The notes below the pieces were generated by a model, which was not told the DNA's origin, searched no databases, and saw only the letters and a program-made list of their open reading frames with translations. Of a stretch of DNA of 64,000 nt, positions 40,801 through 49,200 are shown piece after piece (positions within the stretch are counted from its first letter, which is position 1; every line of letters begins with the position of its first letter). The position numbers and the translations under genes are program-made. Where the stretch lies: positions 1 to 64,000 of the forward strand of contig NZ_BCQP01000032.1 of the NCBI RefSeq assembly GCF_001552135.1, given 5' to 3'. Source of the stretch: Actinomadura chibensis NBRC 106107 (GTDB taxonomy: Bacteria > Actinomycetota > Actinomycetes > Streptosporangiales > Streptosporangiaceae).

Positions 40801-41565
40801 GTGAACGAAGTGGAGGCGGGCGCCGAGCCCGCGACGGACGGCCCGGAGCCCGCTCCGAAGGCTCCGGAGACCGGCGCGAGGCCAGGGCCGGAGCCCGGCG
40901 GCGCGGAGCCCGCTCCGGGGGCGGCCGCGCACGACACCGTCGAGGCGGCCGTCCGCGCCCAGCTGAACAAGGCGCTGGGCGGCGTCCGCGGCATGATCGA
41001 GGCCGCCGTCCCGACGATCGCGTTCACCGCCACCTACGTCGCGGCGAAGGACATCAAGCTCGCCGTCGCCCTCGGGGTCGGCGCGGCGGTGCTGCTGCTG
41101 CTCGTCCGGATCGTCCAGCGCTCCAGCCCGCAGTTCGTGCTGAACAGCCTCGTCGGCATCGCGATCGCCGCGTTCTTCGCGCTGCGCTCCGGCAAGGCCG
41201 AGAACGCGTTCCTGCCCGGCATCATGCTGAACGCCGGGTACGCGGCCGCCATGATCTTCTCGATCGCGGTGCGCTGGCCGGTCGTCGGCTTCATCATCGG
41301 CTCGGTCACCGGCGACCCGACCGCCTGGCGCCGCGACCCCGGGATCGTGAAGCTGTGCTCGCGGCTCACCTGGCTGCTGGTGCTGCCGTGCGTCGCGCGG
41401 GTCGCCGTCCAGTACCCGATCTACCTCGCCGACGGCGACCAGAGCGGGCTGCTCGGCGCCGCCAAGATCGTCATGGGCTGGCCGCTGCAGGTGGCCGCGC
41501 TCGCCGCCATGGTCGGCCTCCTCGCCCGCGGCCGGACGCCGATCGAATGCGAAGAGCCCGCCTGA
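40801..41565 (+). CDS. DUF3159 family membrane protein
   Basis: This 254-residue protein has a Pro/Glu-rich N-terminus and then the DUF3159 core of six helices: GGVRGMIEAAVPTIAFTATY, AVALGVGAAVLLLLVRIVQR, VGIAIAAFFALRSGKAENAF, WPVVGFIIGSVTGDPTAWRR and two more. It is conserved after the OB-fold gene in actinobacteria; function is unknown. The GTG at 40801 has GGGAG 7 nt upstream; an ATG at 40771 that overlaps the OB-fold stop (TGATG) is the alternative and would add 10 residues. A 14-bp perfect hairpin lies 53 bp beyond the stop. Confidence 0.9.
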   Translation: MNEVEAGAEPATDGPEPAPKAPETGARPGPEPGGAEPAPGAAAHDTVEAAVRAQLNKALGGVRGMIEAAVPTIAFTATYVAAKDIKLAVALGVGAAVLLLLVRIVQRSSPQFVLNSLVGIAIAAFFALRSGKAENAFLPGIMLNAGYAAAMIFSIAVRWPVVGFIIGSVTGDPTAWRRDPGIVKLCSRLTWLLVLPCVARVAVQYPIYLADGDQSGLLGAAKIVMGWPLQVAALAAMVGLLARGRTPIECEEPA

Positions 41566-41618
41566 CCGTCATCCCGCGAGGTCGTCCCGCGGGGTCGTCC
41601 CGGCCACCGGACGCGAAG

Positions 41619-41650
41619 AACCCGCCGGGCCGTCGTCGGCCCGGCGGGTT
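41619..41650. terminator. Bidirectional terminator between DUF3159 and trkA
   Basis: AACCCGCCGGGCCG (41619-41632) pairs perfectly with CGGCCCGGCGGGTT (41637-41650) around TCGT. It lies between two convergent stops (41565 and 41666). Confidence 0.88.
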
Positions 41651-41665
41651 CCGCCGTCTTCGGGG

Positions 41666-42325
41666 TCAGTGGCCGCCGAGGAGTTCGGCCAGTTCGTCCT
41701 CGACGTCCTGGCTGGCCACGAACATCAGCTCGTCGCCGGGCTCCAGGGTGTCGTCGGACGTCGGGACGAGCACCCGTCCCTCCCGCAGGATCGCCACCAG
41801 GGCCGTGTCGCGCGGCCAGTCCACCGAGCCGACCCGCTCCCCGCCGAGCGGCGCGTCGTCCGGCAGCGTCAGCTCGACGAGGTTCGCCTCGCCCTGCCGG
41901 AACGTCATCAGCCGAACGAGGTCGCCGACGCTGACGGCCTCCTCCACGAGCGCCGACAGCAGCCGCGGCGTGGACACGGCGACGTCCACCCCCCACGACT
42001 CGTTGAACAGCCACTCGTTGTTCGGGTGGTTGATCCGGGCCACCACGCGCGGCACCCCGTACTCGGTCTTGGCGAGCAGCGACACCACCAGGTTGACCTT
42101 GTCGTCCCCGGACGAGGCGACGACGACCTGGCAGCGCTCCAGCGCGGCGTCGTCCAGCGCGGAGATCTCGCAGGCGTCCGCGAGCAGCCACTCGGCGCGC
42201 GGGACCATCTCCACCTTGATGGCCTTCGGGCTCTTGTCGATCAGGAGCACCTCGTGCCCGTTCTCCAGCAGCTCCGCGGCGATGGACCGGCCCACCGCGC
42301 CCGCCCCGGCGATCGCGACCCGCAT
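41666..42325 (-). CDS. TrkA-type K+ transport regulatory subunit (CeoB-like)
   Basis: This 219-residue protein has an RCK-N NAD-binding domain (MRVAIAGAGAVGRSIAAELL, acidic LLIDKSPKAI) and an RCK-C/TrkA-C domain (about 135-215; GGERVGSVDWPRDTALVAIL). It should regulate a K+ channel or transporter from the cytoplasmic face; no pore gene is adjacent. The ATG at 42325 overlaps the upstream TGA by one base (TGATG). Its position and pairing match the mycobacterial Rv2691/Rv2692 pair. Confidence 0.94.
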   Translation of the reverse strand: MRVAIAGAGAVGRSIAAELLENGHEVLLIDKSPKAIKVEMVPRAEWLLADACEISALDDAALERCQVVVASSGDDKVNLVVSLLAKTEYGVPRVVARINHPNNEWLFNESWGVDVAVSTPRLLSALVEEAVSVGDLVRLMTFRQGEANLVELTLPDDAPLGGERVGSVDWPRDTALVAILREGRVLVPTSDDTLEPGDELMFVASQDVEDELAELLGGH

Positions 42326-42990
42326 CAGGACTCCTCCCCGCTCCGCGCCGCGACGGCGGCGTTGACGCGCTCCAGGTCGTCGGCGCCCGCCATGATGTGG
42401 ACGATGTCGCCGTCCTGGATGACCGTGTCCCGGTCGGGGACGAGCGCCTCACCCATCCGCGACAGGAACGCCACCCGCGTGCCGCCGTGCTCCTCCAGCG
42501 CACCGACCTTCTCGCCCACCCACAGGTGCCCGGAGTCCAGTTCGGCGAGGACGACCGCGCCGGTCGGGTCGCGCCACAGCGGCTCGGCGCCCTCGGGGAG
42601 CAGGCGGCGCAGGATCTGGTCGGCGGTCCACCGGACGGTCGCGACCGTGGGGATGCCGAGGCGCTGGTACACCTCCGCCCGGCGGGGGTCGTAGATCCGG
42701 GCCACCACGTTGTCGACGCCGAACGTCTCCCGCGCCACCCGGGCCGAGATGATGTTGGAGTTGTCGCCGCTGCTGACCGCGACGAACGCGGACGCGCGCT
42801 CGATCCCGGCCTCGGCGATCACGTCGCGGTCGAATCCGAACCCGGTGATGCGGCGGCCCCGGAACCCGCTGCGCAGGCGCCGGAACGCCTCCGGGTTCTG
42901 GTCGATGATGGCCACCGAGTGACCCTTGTCCTCCAATATGTGGGCGAGCGTCGAGCCGACCCGCCCGCATCCCATGATCACGATATGCAC
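42325..42990 (-). CDS. TrkA-type K+ transport regulatory subunit (CeoC-like)
   Basis: This 221-residue paralogue of the downstream gene has RCK-N domain IVIMGCGRVGSTLAHILEDK, acidic AIIDQNPEAF and a TrkA-C domain ending GADDLERVNAAVAARSG. Such paired proteins form hetero-oligomeric gating rings. The GTG at 42990 has GAGGGAAC upstream and restores the family N-terminus; the in-frame ATG at 43053 would add non-conserved residues. An inverted repeat (43011-43029) lies just before its ribosome binding site, suggesting translational or transcriptional control. Confidence 0.93.
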   Translation of the reverse strand: MHIVIMGCGRVGSTLAHILEDKGHSVAIIDQNPEAFRRLRSGFRGRRITGFGFDRDVIAEAGIERASAFVAVSSGDNSNIISARVARETFGVDNVVARIYDPRRAEVYQRLGIPTVATVRWTADQILRRLLPEGAEPLWRDPTGAVVLAELDSGHLWVGEKVGALEEHGGTRVAFLSRMGEALVPDRDTVIQDGDIVHIMAGADDLERVNAAVAARSGEES

Positions 42991-43010
42991 GGCCGTTCCC
43001 TCTATCCGTC

Positions 43011-43077
43011 CAGGGGGACGTTCCCCCTGTACCCCCCGCGCCGTGCACGGCATTCATCGCCCACAGCCATGCCGTGC
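43011..43077 (-). promoter_or_regulatory. Two inverted repeats upstream of the TrkA pair
   Basis: CAGGGGGA-CGT-TCCCCCTG at 43011-43029 is a perfect 8-3-8 repeat that would form a hairpin in the mRNA leader just before the gene. GCACGGCAT (43045-43053) and ATGCCGTGC (43069-43077) form a 9-15-9 repeat further upstream, in the region shared with the divergent APC permease. Confidence 0.5.
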
Positions 43078-43200
43078 TGCACCCGAGGATCGTTTCCTGT
43101 GAATGATCCCTACCGGGCTGCAAACCTACACATCCCCCCAGGGGAGTACTACCCGGCGGGACGGGCACGGGGGCGGGGCTGAGGCGTCATTCCCACGGGC

Positions 43201-43214
43201 TAGAGTCTCCTCTC
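43201..43214 (+). promoter_or_regulatory. Leaderless-type -10 box of the APC permease
   Basis: TAGAGT at 43201-43206 lies 8 nt before the GTG at 43215, with no Shine-Dalgarno; start of transcription probably coincides with the GTG. Confidence 0.5.
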
Positions 43215-45248
43215 GTGTCAAAGGTTCCGGACCTTGCGAAGCGGCTGCTGCTCGGACGCGCGCTCAGCAGCGCTCAGCAGCACGAGCAGCTCCTGAAGAA
43301 GCGCATCGCGCTGCCGGTCTTCGCCAGCGACGCGCTGTCGTCGGTCGCCTACGCTCCGCAGGAGATCCTCCTCGCCCTGGGCGCGGGCGGCCTCGTCATG
43401 TACCACTACACGCCGTGGGTGGCCGCGGCGGTCGTGGTCATCCTGCTGACGGTCGTCGCCTCCTACCGGCAGAACGTCCGGGCCTACCAGAGCGGCGGCG
43501 GCGACTTCGAGGTCGCCACCGAGAACCTCGGGAGCAACTGGGGCGTCGTCGTCGCGAGCGCCCTGCTGGTCGACTACGTCCTCACGGTCGCGGTGTCGGT
43601 GTCGTCCGGCGTGGAGAACCTCGGCGCGCTGCTGAAGTTCATGCAGCCGCACGAGGTCGTCGTCGCGATCGGGATCGTCGTCCTGCTGACGATCGGCAAC
43701 CTGCGGGGGATCAAGGAGGCCGGGGTCGCGTTCGCGATCCCCACCTACCTGTTCATGTTCGCCGTGATGAGCATGCTGCTGTGGGGCGGCGTCCGGCTGG
43801 TCCTCGGCACCGACCTGCAGGCCGAGACGGCGCACTACGAGGTCCGCGGCGACGAGACCGACCTCGCCGGGTTCGCGCTGGTCTTCCTGCTGCTGCGGGC
43901 GTTCTCGTCCGGCTGCGCCGCGCTGACCGGGGTCGAGGCGATCAGCAACGGGGTGCCCGCGTTCCGCAAGCCGAAGGGCGAGAACGCCGCGAAGACCCTG
44001 CTCGCGCTCGGGATCGTCGCGATGACGATGTTCGGCGGCGTCACCGCGTTCGCCTACATCACCGACGCCAAGTTCGCCGAGCCCGACCAGGGCAGCCAGC
44101 TCATCAACCCCGACACCGGCCGCGCGGTCGTGGACGCCGACCCCGTCATCGCCCAGGTCGCGCACACCGTGTTCAGCAACTTCGAGCTCGGGTTCGCGCT
44201 CGTCACCGCGATGACCGCGCTGATCCTGTTCCTCGCCGCCAACACCGCCTTCAACGGGTTCCCGGTGCTCGGCTCGGTGCTCGCGCAGAACCGGTTCCTG
44301 CCCCGCCAGCTCCACACGCGCGGCGACCGGCTCGCGTTCAGCAACGGCATCATCATCCTCGCCACCATGGCCGGGCTGCTGATCTACGCCTACGACGCGT
44401 CCGTCAGCAGGCTGATCCCGCTCTACACCGTCGGCGTGTTCGTGTCGTTCACGGTCAGCCAGGTCGGCATGGTGCGGCACTGGAACCGGCTGCTGGCCAC
44501 CGAGACCGACGCGGCGCAGCGCCGCCGGATGAAGACCTCCCGGGGCATCAACGCGTTCGGCGCGACGCTCACCGGCATCGTCCTCGTCGTCGTGCTGATC
44601 ACCAAGTTCGCGCTCGGCGCCTACATCGTGTGCATCGCGATGCCGCTGCTGTTCCTGCTGATGAAGGCGATCAGGCGGCACTACGACCGGATCGCGGCCG
44701 AGCTCGTCCCGTCCGGCGAGGACGTCGCGCTGCCCGCCCGCAACCACGGCATCGTGCTCGTCTCCAAGATCCACAAGCCGACGCTGCGGGCGCTGGCGTA
44801 CGCGCGGGCGACCCGTCCGTCCACGCTGGAGGCGGTGACGGTCGCGGTCGACGCGGCCGAGTCGCAGCGCCTCCAGGACGAGTGGGACGCGCTCGACATC
44901 CCCGTCCCGCTGAAGATCCTCGACTCGCCGTACCGGGAGATCACGCGTCCCGTCCTGTCGTATGTGAAGAGCATCCGGCGCAAGAGCCCGCGCGACGTCG
45001 TCACGGTGTTCATCCCCGAGTACGTCGTCGGGCACTGGTGGGAGCAGCTCCTGCACAACCAGAGCGCGCTGCGGCTGAAGGGACGCCTGCTGTTCCAGCC
45101 GGGCGTCATGGTGACGAGCGTGGCGTGGCAGCTCCAGTCGTCCGACCGGCTCAAGGGGCGGGCCGAGCCGCCCGGCCCCGGGGCGTCCCGGCGCCCGCCG
45201 CGGACCGGTTCACGCCCCGGTGCCGGTAGTGTTTCAGACCGTGACTGA
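43215..45248 (+). CDS. APC-superfamily permease with C-terminal cytoplasmic domain
   Basis: This 677-residue transporter has about 12 helices in residues 25-480, including SDALSSVAYAPQEILLALG near the start and GGGDFEVATENLGSNWGVV after helix 2, as in KUP/APC-like K+ or amino-acid permeases. A soluble C-terminal domain (about 505-640; VSKIHKPTLRALAYARATRP) resembles a universal-stress-type alpha/beta fold. The adjacent TrkA pair suggests K+ homeostasis (inference). The mycobacterial Rv2690c homologue has the same neighbours. The C-terminus ends in a Pro/Gly-rich tail. It overlaps the next gene by 8 bp. Confidence 0.92.
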   Translation: MSKVPDLAKRLLLGRALSSAQQHEQLLKKRIALPVFASDALSSVAYAPQEILLALGAGGLVMYHYTPWVAAAVVVILLTVVASYRQNVRAYQSGGGDFEVATENLGSNWGVVVASALLVDYVLTVAVSVSSGVENLGALLKFMQPHEVVVAIGIVVLLTIGNLRGIKEAGVAFAIPTYLFMFAVMSMLLWGGVRLVLGTDLQAETAHYEVRGDETDLAGFALVFLLLRAFSSGCAALTGVEAISNGVPAFRKPKGENAAKTLLALGIVAMTMFGGVTAFAYITDAKFAEPDQGSQLINPDTGRAVVDADPVIAQVAHTVFSNFELGFALVTAMTALILFLAANTAFNGFPVLGSVLAQNRFLPRQLHTRGDRLAFSNGIIILATMAGLLIYAYDASVSRLIPLYTVGVFVSFTVSQVGMVRHWNRLLATETDAAQRRRMKTSRGINAFGATLTGIVLVVVLITKFALGAYIVCIAMPLLFLLMKAIRRHYDRIAAELVPSGEDVALPARNHGIVLVSKIHKPTLRALAYARATRPSTLEAVTVAVDAAESQRLQDEWDALDIPVPLKILDSPYREITRPVLSYVKSIRRKSPRDVVTVFIPEYVVGHWWEQLLHNQSALRLKGRLLFQPGVMVTSVAWQLQSSDRLKGRAEPPGPGASRRPPRTGSRPGAGSVSDRD

Positions 45249-46578
45249 TGTGGATCCCGACGTCCTTGAACTGCAGGTCGGCAACGTCGCGAACGGTGGT
45301 TTCTGCGTCGCCCGGCACGAGGGACGGGTCGTCTTCGTCCGGCACGCCCTGCCCGGCGAGCGGGTCCGGGCCCGCGTCACCGAGAGCGCCCGCAACTTCC
45401 TGCGCGCCGACGCCGTGGAGATCATCGAGGCGTCCCCCGACCGGGTCGAGCCGCCCTGCCCGTTCGCCGGCCCCGGCCGCTGCGGCGGCTGCGACTGGCA
45501 GCACGCCTCGCTGCCCGCGCAGCGCGCCCTGAAGGCCGCCGTCGTCGAGGAGCAGCTCCAGCGGCTCGCCGGGATCACCCGGACGGTCACCGTCGAGGAG
45601 GTCCCCTACCCGGTGGACGGCGACTCCGCCCCGCCGCCCGGCCTCGGCTGGCGCACCCGCGTGCAGTTCACGGTGTCGTCCGGGGCCGTCGGGCTGCGGC
45701 GGCACCGCTCGCACGACATCGAGCCGATCGACGAGTGCCTGATCGCGCACCCCGGCGTCGAGCTGATGGGCATCGAGCGCAAGCGCTGGCCGGGCGCGTC
45801 GGGCGTCGAGGGCATCGTGTCCGCGACCACCGGCGACCGCCTGGTCGTGCTGCGCGGCCGCGACCGCCGCAAGATCCGGGTGCCGCGGCTGGACGTGCCG
45901 GTCCGGCTCGTCCGCGGCAAGCCCGAGCCGGGCGCCGCGCTCCCGTACGTCCGCGAAGAAGTGGCCGGACGCCTGTACCAGGTCAGCGGCAGCGGCTTCT
46001 GGCAGGTCCACCCGGGCGCCGCGCGGCTCCTCGCCGACGCCGTCCTCGACGCGCTCGAACCGAAGCCCGGCGAGATCGCCCTCGACCTGTACTGCGGCGT
46101 CGGCCTGTTCGCGGGCGTCCTCGCCGACCGCGTCGGCCGCGACGGCCTCGTCGTCGGCGTCGAGTCCGACGGGCAGGCCGTCCGCGACGCCCGCTTCAAC
46201 CTGCGCGACCTGCCGAACGTGTCGATCGAGCGCGGCCCGGTCGAGGAGGTCGTCGCCGACCTGGAGTTCGGCCGCGCGGACGGCACGTCCCGCTCGCAGA
46301 ACAAGCGGACCGGCGGCCACCACCGCGGCGAGCGCGTCCGGCGCGCGGACATCGTCGTCCTCGACCCGCCCCGCGCGGGCGCCGGCCGCGAGGTCGTCGA
46401 CCACATCACCCGCCTCGCCGGCCGCAAGATCGCCTACGTCTCCTGCGACCCCGCCACCCTGGCCCGCGACCTCTCCTACTTCAGCGACCGCGGCTGGACC
46501 CTCGAAACCCTCCGCGCCTTCGACGCCTTCCCCATGACCCACCACGTAGAACTTTTGGCGGTCCTGGTCAGAGGTTGA
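45241..46578 (+). CDS. TrmA/RlmD-family class I RNA methyltransferase
   Basis: This 445-residue uridine-C5 methyltransferase has an N-terminal TRAM domain (residues about 10-65), an iron-sulfur site from Cys73, Cys81 and Cys84 (CPFAGPGRCGGC) plus Cys166 (IDECLIAHP), and a Rossmann domain. The SAM motif is LDLYCGVGLFAG, substrate motif VLDPPRAG and catalytic Cys402 YVSCDPATLARDL. It methylates rRNA or tRNA uridine to m5U; which site cannot be told. GTG 45241 gives VTDVDPDVLEL and lies inside the last codons of the upstream permease. Position matches Rv2689c. Confidence 0.94.
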   Translation: MTDVDPDVLELQVGNVANGGFCVARHEGRVVFVRHALPGERVRARVTESARNFLRADAVEIIEASPDRVEPPCPFAGPGRCGGCDWQHASLPAQRALKAAVVEEQLQRLAGITRTVTVEEVPYPVDGDSAPPPGLGWRTRVQFTVSSGAVGLRRHRSHDIEPIDECLIAHPGVELMGIERKRWPGASGVEGIVSATTGDRLVVLRGRDRRKIRVPRLDVPVRLVRGKPEPGAALPYVREEVAGRLYQVSGSGFWQVHPGAARLLADAVLDALEPKPGEIALDLYCGVGLFAGVLADRVGRDGLVVGVESDGQAVRDARFNLRDLPNVSIERGPVEEVVADLEFGRADGTSRSQNKRTGGHHRGERVRRADIVVLDPPRAGAGREVVDHITRLAGRKIAYVSCDPATLARDLSYFSDRGWTLETLRAFDAFPMTHHVELLAVLVRG

Positions 46579-46759
46579 CTGAGAGGGACACTGCTCCGCG
46601 CACGTGCTGCGCACGATCATGGTCAGCTTGCGTATGTCGGGCGGTGCGTCCTCTCAGGAGGCTCGAACGAACATGATCGGCGGCTGGGCGACGGCCCCAG
46701 CCCCGCGTCCGTCTCATGGCGGGGGAACAGGACGGGTGCCGGTGCGTTGTGCGGCTCGT

Positions 46760-47071
46760 CTAGACCGGTTCGGCGCCGTGACCGGCGGCGATCGCGTCGA
46801 TGTGCCGGGCCAGGTCGAAATCCTTCGCGGTGATCCGGCCGCCGGCGTCGTGCGTGGTGATCGCGAACCTGATGCGCTGCCACGTGATGTGGATGTCCGG
46901 GTGGTGCCCGACCTCGCGGGCCTTGGCCGCCACGTACATCGCCAGGTGCACGGTCTCGTGGTAGGTGTGCTTGAACGTCCGGCTGATCGCGTCGCCGTCG
47001 CGGGTCCAGCCGGGCGCGGCGGCGAGCCGCTCGGCGATCTGGTCGTCCGTCAGGGGTTCGGGGATGGTCAC
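46760..47071 (-). CDS. phhB: 4a-hydroxytetrahydrobiopterin dehydratase
   Basis: This 103-residue pterin-4a-carbinolamine dehydratase carries the family signature from GHHPDIHITWQRIRFAITTH, with the active-site His pair and DAGGRIT. It recycles the pterin cofactor of aromatic amino-acid hydroxylases; in many actinobacteria without such enzymes its role is unclear. The GTG at 47071 is chosen for GGAGG 7 nt upstream. It lies 12 bp downstream of the XRE regulator and may be co-transcribed with it. Confidence 0.92.
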   Translation of the reverse strand: MTIPEPLTDDQIAERLAAAPGWTRDGDAISRTFKHTYHETVHLAMYVAAKAREVGHHPDIHITWQRIRFAITTHDAGGRITAKDFDLARHIDAIAAGHGAEPV

Positions 47072-47083
47072 GGGTACCTCCGG

Positions 47084-48337
47084 TCAGGTGACGGACGCGA
47101 TGATCTCAGCCAGGTCCCGGCCGTGCCGACTGCGAGCCCACGGGGCCGCGTGGGCGGGGAGCGCGACCAACTCCGCGCGGAGCCGCTTTGAGCCGGTCTC
47201 CGCGCAGACGGTCACCGCGGCGCCCGCGATCTCGACGACCTTCTCGGGCTCGGGAGCGTCGGCGGCGGCGAGCGCGGCGGCCTGCCGCGCCCGGAACACA
47301 CCCGTGTCCCGGCGGTGGTCGTCCGGCTGGTCACCGAGGATCTCGTCCCACAGCCGCGCCGCCTCGTCATGCAGGCCCGCGCGCCCGTATGCCGTGGCCC
47401 GCTGGATCTCCATGTACCTCGGGGTGCGGCGGCACGCGTTGCCCCACGGGTGTTCCGCGTCGACGTGGTCGATGAGCGCCTGAGCACGGGCGAGCGCGCG
47501 ATCGACGGCGTCGCGGTCGCCCAGGAAGCCGTGTCCGTGGGCGAGGTGGACGAGCGCCAGCACGCGCACCTTCGGGGCGAGGCGGTGCTCCTCGTCGAGG
47601 GCGGCCTGCGCGTAGTCGACGATGGCCGCGCCGTCGCGGAGGTCGATCGCGTGCATCGCCTTGTTGGCCAGCGCGTAGGCGACGAGCTGGCGGTCACCGT
47701 GCCGGTGCGCCATGTCGAGCGCCTCATCGCGCCAGCGGGCCGAGCCGTCCAGATCGGCCGCATCCTGGTAGAGCCATCCGAGCAGGGCCGCGTAGGCCAC
47801 GCCCATCTCCAGCAGGCCGCGCCGGACGCGCGAGTCGGCGTCCTTGACGAGCTGCTTCAGAAGGCGCGTCTGCGCGTCCACGGTGGAGATCAGCATGTGC
47901 GGGCCCAGCCACATGTCGGCGCTGTAGTGGCCGGGTAGCTGCTGACGGAAGTAGCCGACCAACTCGGGTGCCACACGCCCATGGTGACCGGTGCCGGGCA
48001 CGATCGCGCCTGGCCCGGCCGTCATTCCTGCCTCCAGCGGCTCGCGGGGGCGAATGGCCGGGGGCGACGCGGGCGGCCGTCCGGCCTCGTCGAACAGCTC
48101 CGCCTCGGTGCTGCCGGTGGCCTGGGCCCAGAGAAGCCGGTAGCGCGGGCCGGGAGCGTGCGTGCCGGCCTCGTGGCCGCGGATCGTGCGCTCAAGGTCC
48201 CTGAGCGACGGCAGCCGCCGCCGGACGCGCTCGGGGGCGAGGTCACGCCACTGTTCGGCGAGGTCGGCGACGGTTAATCCGGCCGCCTTCCTCGCGGCGC
48301 GCAGGCGCGCACCGCTGGACCTACTGCGGGACGACAT
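47084..48337 (-). CDS. XRE-type regulator with TPR-like domain
   Basis: This 417-residue protein has an N-terminal helix-turn-helix (about 8-60; ARLRAARKAAGLTVADLAEQ), a linker and a helical repeat region of about 280 residues. That region contains RLLKQLVKDADSRVRRGLLE, YAALLGWLYQDAADLDGSAR and YGRAGLHDEAARLWDEILGD, with TPR-like pairs. The layout is that of actinomycete helix-turn-helix proteins whose partner is often a small protein. The ATG at 48337 has GAGGGG upstream. It is divergent from two small genes (48484, 48686) that are the likely targets or partners. Confidence 0.88.
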   Translation of the reverse strand: MSSRSRSSGARLRAARKAAGLTVADLAEQWRDLAPERVRRRLPSLRDLERTIRGHEAGTHAPGPRYRLLWAQATGSTEAELFDEAGRPPASPPAIRPREPLEAGMTAGPGAIVPGTGHHGRVAPELVGYFRQQLPGHYSADMWLGPHMLISTVDAQTRLLKQLVKDADSRVRRGLLEMGVAYAALLGWLYQDAADLDGSARWRDEALDMAHRHGDRQLVAYALANKAMHAIDLRDGAAIVDYAQAALDEEHRLAPKVRVLALVHLAHGHGFLGDRDAVDRALARAQALIDHVDAEHPWGNACRRTPRYMEIQRATAYGRAGLHDEAARLWDEILGDQPDDHRRDTGVFRARQAAALAAADAPEPEKVVEIAGAAVTVCAETGSKRLRAELVALPAHAAPWARSRHGRDLAEIIASVT

Positions 48338-48483
48338 GTCGTGGTGCCCCTCGGCCTGGAAGTTCGCGGACGCCGGACCGCGTCCGCGCTCATCCGCGAT
48401 TATCACGCTGACCTGCGGCGTCCGCCACAGATTCACTGGTTGTGACCGGCTATCCGCGCATCGCAGGCAGAAGGACGGCCCCC

Positions 48484-48696
48484 GTGAAGACGACCGCGAA
48501 CGACATCGAACAGACGAAGGCCCGGCTCAAGGGCGAGTTCCCGGCCTGGTCCATCATCCGGACCGACATCGGTACATGGTGGGCGACGCGTGGGCCTTTG
48601 ACGCGGGAGGAGTTGAGCGGTGTCGCGGACGTCTCGGCGGAGACGCCCGAGGGGCTTGCGGAGAAGATCCGGGAGGTCATCCGCGATGACCGGTGA
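48484..48696 (+). CDS. Small hypothetical protein (70 aa)
   Basis: This acidic-to-basic soluble protein starts VKTTANDIEQTKARLKGEFP and contains WSIIRTDIGTWWATRGPLT and a C-terminal ETPEGLAEKIREVIRDDR. It has no recognised family and no membrane segment. The GTG at 48484 has GAAGGA about 9 nt upstream; an in-frame GTG at 48442 is possible. It is divergent from the XRE regulator and overlaps the next gene by 11 bp, so the two are co-translated. The arrangement recalls XRE-DUF397-type modules, but this is not a clear DUF397. Confidence 0.72.
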   Translation: MKTTANDIEQTKARLKGEFPAWSIIRTDIGTWWATRGPLTREELSGVADVSAETPEGLAEKIREVIRDDR

Positions 48697-48928
48697 CGCG
48701 GCGAGGCCCGTCCTCGCGAGCACGCCGGACGGGTACGAAATCTACGGAGGGAAGTGCGACGGGGTGTACGTCATCGCGGAGCGGGACGGGCCGGTCGTGG
48801 GCGCCTTCTACGCCGTGCCCGGCTCGCCGAACTGGTGGCGCGGCCACACCTTCGGGAAGGTGCGGCAGGTGTTCCAGCCCGGCGACGTCGACCCGCCGGC
48901 CGTCGCGGAGCGGTTCATGAGCCGGTGA
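48686..48928 (+). CDS. Small hypothetical protein (80 aa)
   Basis: This soluble protein starts MTGDAARPVLASTPDGYEIY. Aromatic-rich core segments are CDGVYVIAERDGPVVGAFYA and SPNWWRGHTFGKVRQVF, ending DVDPPAVAERFMSR. It is predicted to be a small alpha/beta fold. The ATG at 48686 has GGGAGG 8 nt upstream, a strong signal, and overlaps the preceding gene. No family is recognised. The pair with the 70-residue gene may form a small-protein module controlled by the XRE regulator. Confidence 0.72.
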   Translation: MTGDAARPVLASTPDGYEIYGGKCDGVYVIAERDGPVVGAFYAVPGSPNWWRGHTFGKVRQVFQPGDVDPPAVAERFMSR

Positions 48929-49200
48929 GCCTAGGCGGCATCGGCGGCGATCGTCGTGAAGGCCGGTTTGAGCGGGGGCGGGTTTTCTGTAGGCGAAGGT
49001 TGCTTATGTGTTTCGCCAATGGCGACTTGGTGAGTGCTGTGGTTTGCCGTGTCCTCGGTACGGTGCCTTGCGAGCCGCAGAATGTGGCTTTGGGGTTTTG
49101 GCCCCACAAAAAGGATCGCAGTGGATGGGCCCGTGAAATGTGCGGAAGGTGAGCCCGCTAGCGGACGTCGGCTGCGGCGGGACCTTGGGGAAGGTCGGTC

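Noticed and set aside
46590..46759. Possible tRNA or small gene downstream of the methyltransferase
   Set aside because: A GTTCGAGCC string on the minus strand lacks cloverleaf partners, and frames there have no ribosome binding site.
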